From Lepiota brunneoincarnata (Eukaryota > Basidiomycota > Agaricomycetes > Agaricales > Agaricaceae): 64,000 bases of DNA. The notes beneath the pieces were generated by a model that saw nothing but the letters and a program-made list of their open reading frames with translations, was not told the origin of the DNA and did no database searches. Positions 62,801-64,000 of the stretch are shown piece after piece (position 1 is the first letter of the stretch; every line of letters starts with the position of its first letter). Made by a program: the position numbers and the translations under genes. The DNA is taken from positions 1,302,001-1,366,000 of the forward strand of contig JAEBUN010000005.1 in assembly GCA_023014365.1 (NCBI GenBank), given 5' to 3'.

Positions 62801-63261
62801 CGCAGCTACAGGAGCTGTTTGAGGAGGAAACGTCCACCATTCTTGAACAGTCCAATTGTCTACCTGTGGACCTCTCTTCCACAGACAGCCCGTTCCTTCT
62901 CCACTTGATTTGGGAAAGTATGCAAACAGCCAGTCGTCGCCTGGGGCAACCGAAATAATGGTTGGAGGTTCATAGACGTTTGAGGTCGAGGTGATAGGCT
63001 TTGGGGAAGGGAGAGCGAACTGCTTAGAGGATGAAAAGTGCCTCGCCGTTACTAGAGGTTGAGTGGGGTGGGCAGAAAATATGACTGAAGATTGGGACCA
63101 TTGCAACGGGCTAGGAAATTGAGAATTATGGGAGACCGAACAAAAGGCCGGACTGACCGGTGGGGGCGCTCTGTGAGTGGGTAAAAATCCCACCATCCTG
63201 AATGCCAGTGCGTCGATTCTTTTGCCTTTCCCTTTGACGGAGAAACTGAGGCAGGCTTCAT
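59894..63261 (-). CDS. MED16: Mediator of RNA polymerase II transcription subunit 16
   Basis: Tail-module subunit of Mediator (Sin4/MED16), linking activators to RNA polymerase II. ATG at 63261 (MKPASVSPSKGKAKES), then the conserved SGWWDFYPLTERP. An intron with donor GTCAGT leads to PLQWSQSSVIFSAHPTQP, FSSSKQFALPSPKPI, PPTIISVAPGDDWLFAYFP and GTGCLWKRGPQVDNW, a strong family block. The middle is broken into many short exons (60800-62600), including TKWQTMHDMCSVAACNRIFG. The C-terminal exon has EPHLRCSRCGGLSNVVF and a final CICGGAWVGGN, a paired-Cys zinc-like end typical of MED16. Exon borders in the middle were not all resolved. It shares a 114-base promoter with PSMG3. Confidence 0.88.
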
Positions 63262-63375
63262 GATAGATTGTCAAGTGCAATGAGCCAACAGAAGACAAAT
63301 TGTGCTATCACGTGGTTATCATGATAAACACAGACTTGCTCGAAATAGTATTTGATTGCGAGTACCTACACACCA

Positions 63376-63880
63376 ATGCACCAACACCAAAACCAAGTTA
63401 TCAATGGCATCGAGACTGATGTCGTGGTACAAAGATTCAGCGACCGTACTTTGGTCCTTGTGACTCAGTTGGGTAAAGTTGGCAATTTGGTCCTCCTCTT
63501 CCACATAGACAAATATGGACTGGTCCTGACAAGTTTATTGTGAAAAGATACAAGCCAGCATACCACCCACAACGACCCTTCCGCCGCCATCCCTTGTTCC
63601 AGGACAACTCCCACCACCATCTCCTGCGATTCAACTAACGAACTTGCTTGGGAGCGCATCCCCAGAGCATACCCAAACATTGCACTCGTTATATGTCGCA
63701 CAAATCGCTACACTTGTCTGGATCTCAGAGGGGCCGGCTGGCCTTGACACTGGAAGAAAAGGGGTGATAGTCGGGTTGGCTCTACGGAAGCTTGAAGAGG
63801 ACGGGGAGCGGGAGAGAGCTACATTTCGTGGAGTCATGGACATAGTTCAGGGCATGTTAAGGCAGCCTCCTATGATGTGA
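63376..63880 (+). CDS. Proteasome assembly chaperone 3-like protein
   Basis: Small protein of the PAC3/PSMG3 (yeast Poc3/Irc25) family, which with PAC4 helps assemble the 20S alpha ring. The ATG at 63376 gives MHQHQNQVINGIETDVVVQR, followed by FSDRTLVLVTQLGKVGNLV; the codon at 63352 is TTG. A short intron (about 63493-63570) is followed by a Pro-rich loop and then TNLLGSASPEHTQTL. The end is VAQIATLVWISEGP, GVIVGLALRKLEED and FRGVMDIVQGMLRQPP. About 140 residues, as expected. The exact splice sites were not fixed. Divergent from MED16. Confidence 0.75.
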
Positions 63881-63906
63881 CCTTTATTCTAGATATCTGA
63901 AGTATC

Positions 63907-64000
63907 TTATTCTTCCCCAGCGTCGAGTGCGAGGAGCTCCTCTCTATGCTGACGCTGACGTTTGTCCCACTTCCATTGAATGAGCTCAGTCAACCGCTGG
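63907..64000 (-). CDS. C-terminal end of an unidentified gene, cut by window edge
   Basis: Open minus-strand reading frame entering from the right edge and stopping at TAA (63907-63909). The 31 codons end with a charged helical segment (KWDKRQRQHREELLALDAG) and then EE. It lies 26 bases from the PSMG3 stop, in a convergent arrangement typical of this window. Too short to name. Confidence 0.45.
   Translation of the reverse strand, partial: QRLTELIQWKWDKRQRQHREELLALDAGEE

Overview
The window is nuclear DNA from a filamentous basidiomycete, most likely an Agaricomycete. The reasons are nearly every gene being cut by many short introns of about 50-56 bases with GT-AG ends, roughly balanced base composition, tightly packed genes on both strands, and families typical of mushrooms (a DUF6699 protein, a NACHT NTPase of the Agaricomycete type, and a Mediator 16 protein with Agaricomycete-style sequence). 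I saw no rRNA, CRISPR array, insertion sequence or viral element. I did not recognise a tRNA, though I could not screen for them systematically.

Layout. 1-5 kb: a kexin protease (minus, cut by the left edge) divergent from an UNC93-like membrane protein. 5.6-6.6 kb: a DUF6699 protein. 7-9.1 kb: N-myristoyltransferase, convergent with UFD1 (minus), which shares a short promoter with CCT4 (plus). 13.4-18.6 kb: a mitochondrial carrier and an RRN6-like RNA polymerase I factor (both minus), the latter divergent from mitochondrial ribosomal protein uL3m. 20-29 kb: an LRR-like orphan, a LisH/CTLH/CRA protein, an unrecognised Cys/His protein, PIG-M/GPI14, and a PQ-loop transporter. 29-30 kb: gene-free, with a C21 run. 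30-33.3 kb: a NACHT protein divergent from the GYF protein LIN1/CD2BP2. 33.5-43.6 kb: three same-strand nuclear genes, RAD54, a chromodomain protein, and a RAD9/Crb2/53BP1 checkpoint mediator. 44-48 kb: a single-pass membrane protein and a nucleotide-sugar transporter. 48.4-57.2 kb: NAD(P) transhydrogenase, a DHDPS-family aldolase and PUS4, all minus. 58-64 kb: a condensation-type acyltransferase, MED16 (minus), PSMG3 (plus) and the tail of one more gene.

Most genes are housekeeping and do not form a pathway. The one functional grouping is the DNA-repair/chromatin trio. A second theme is technical. At least eight places show the right protein continuing in another frame after one base is gained or lost, mostly at short homopolymers, and often in genes that should be intact. 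This looks like consensus sequencing error rather than decay, and it matters for anyone using these gene models. CDS coordinates below span start codon to stop codon including introns. Where I say ATG, I checked the codon in the sequence.
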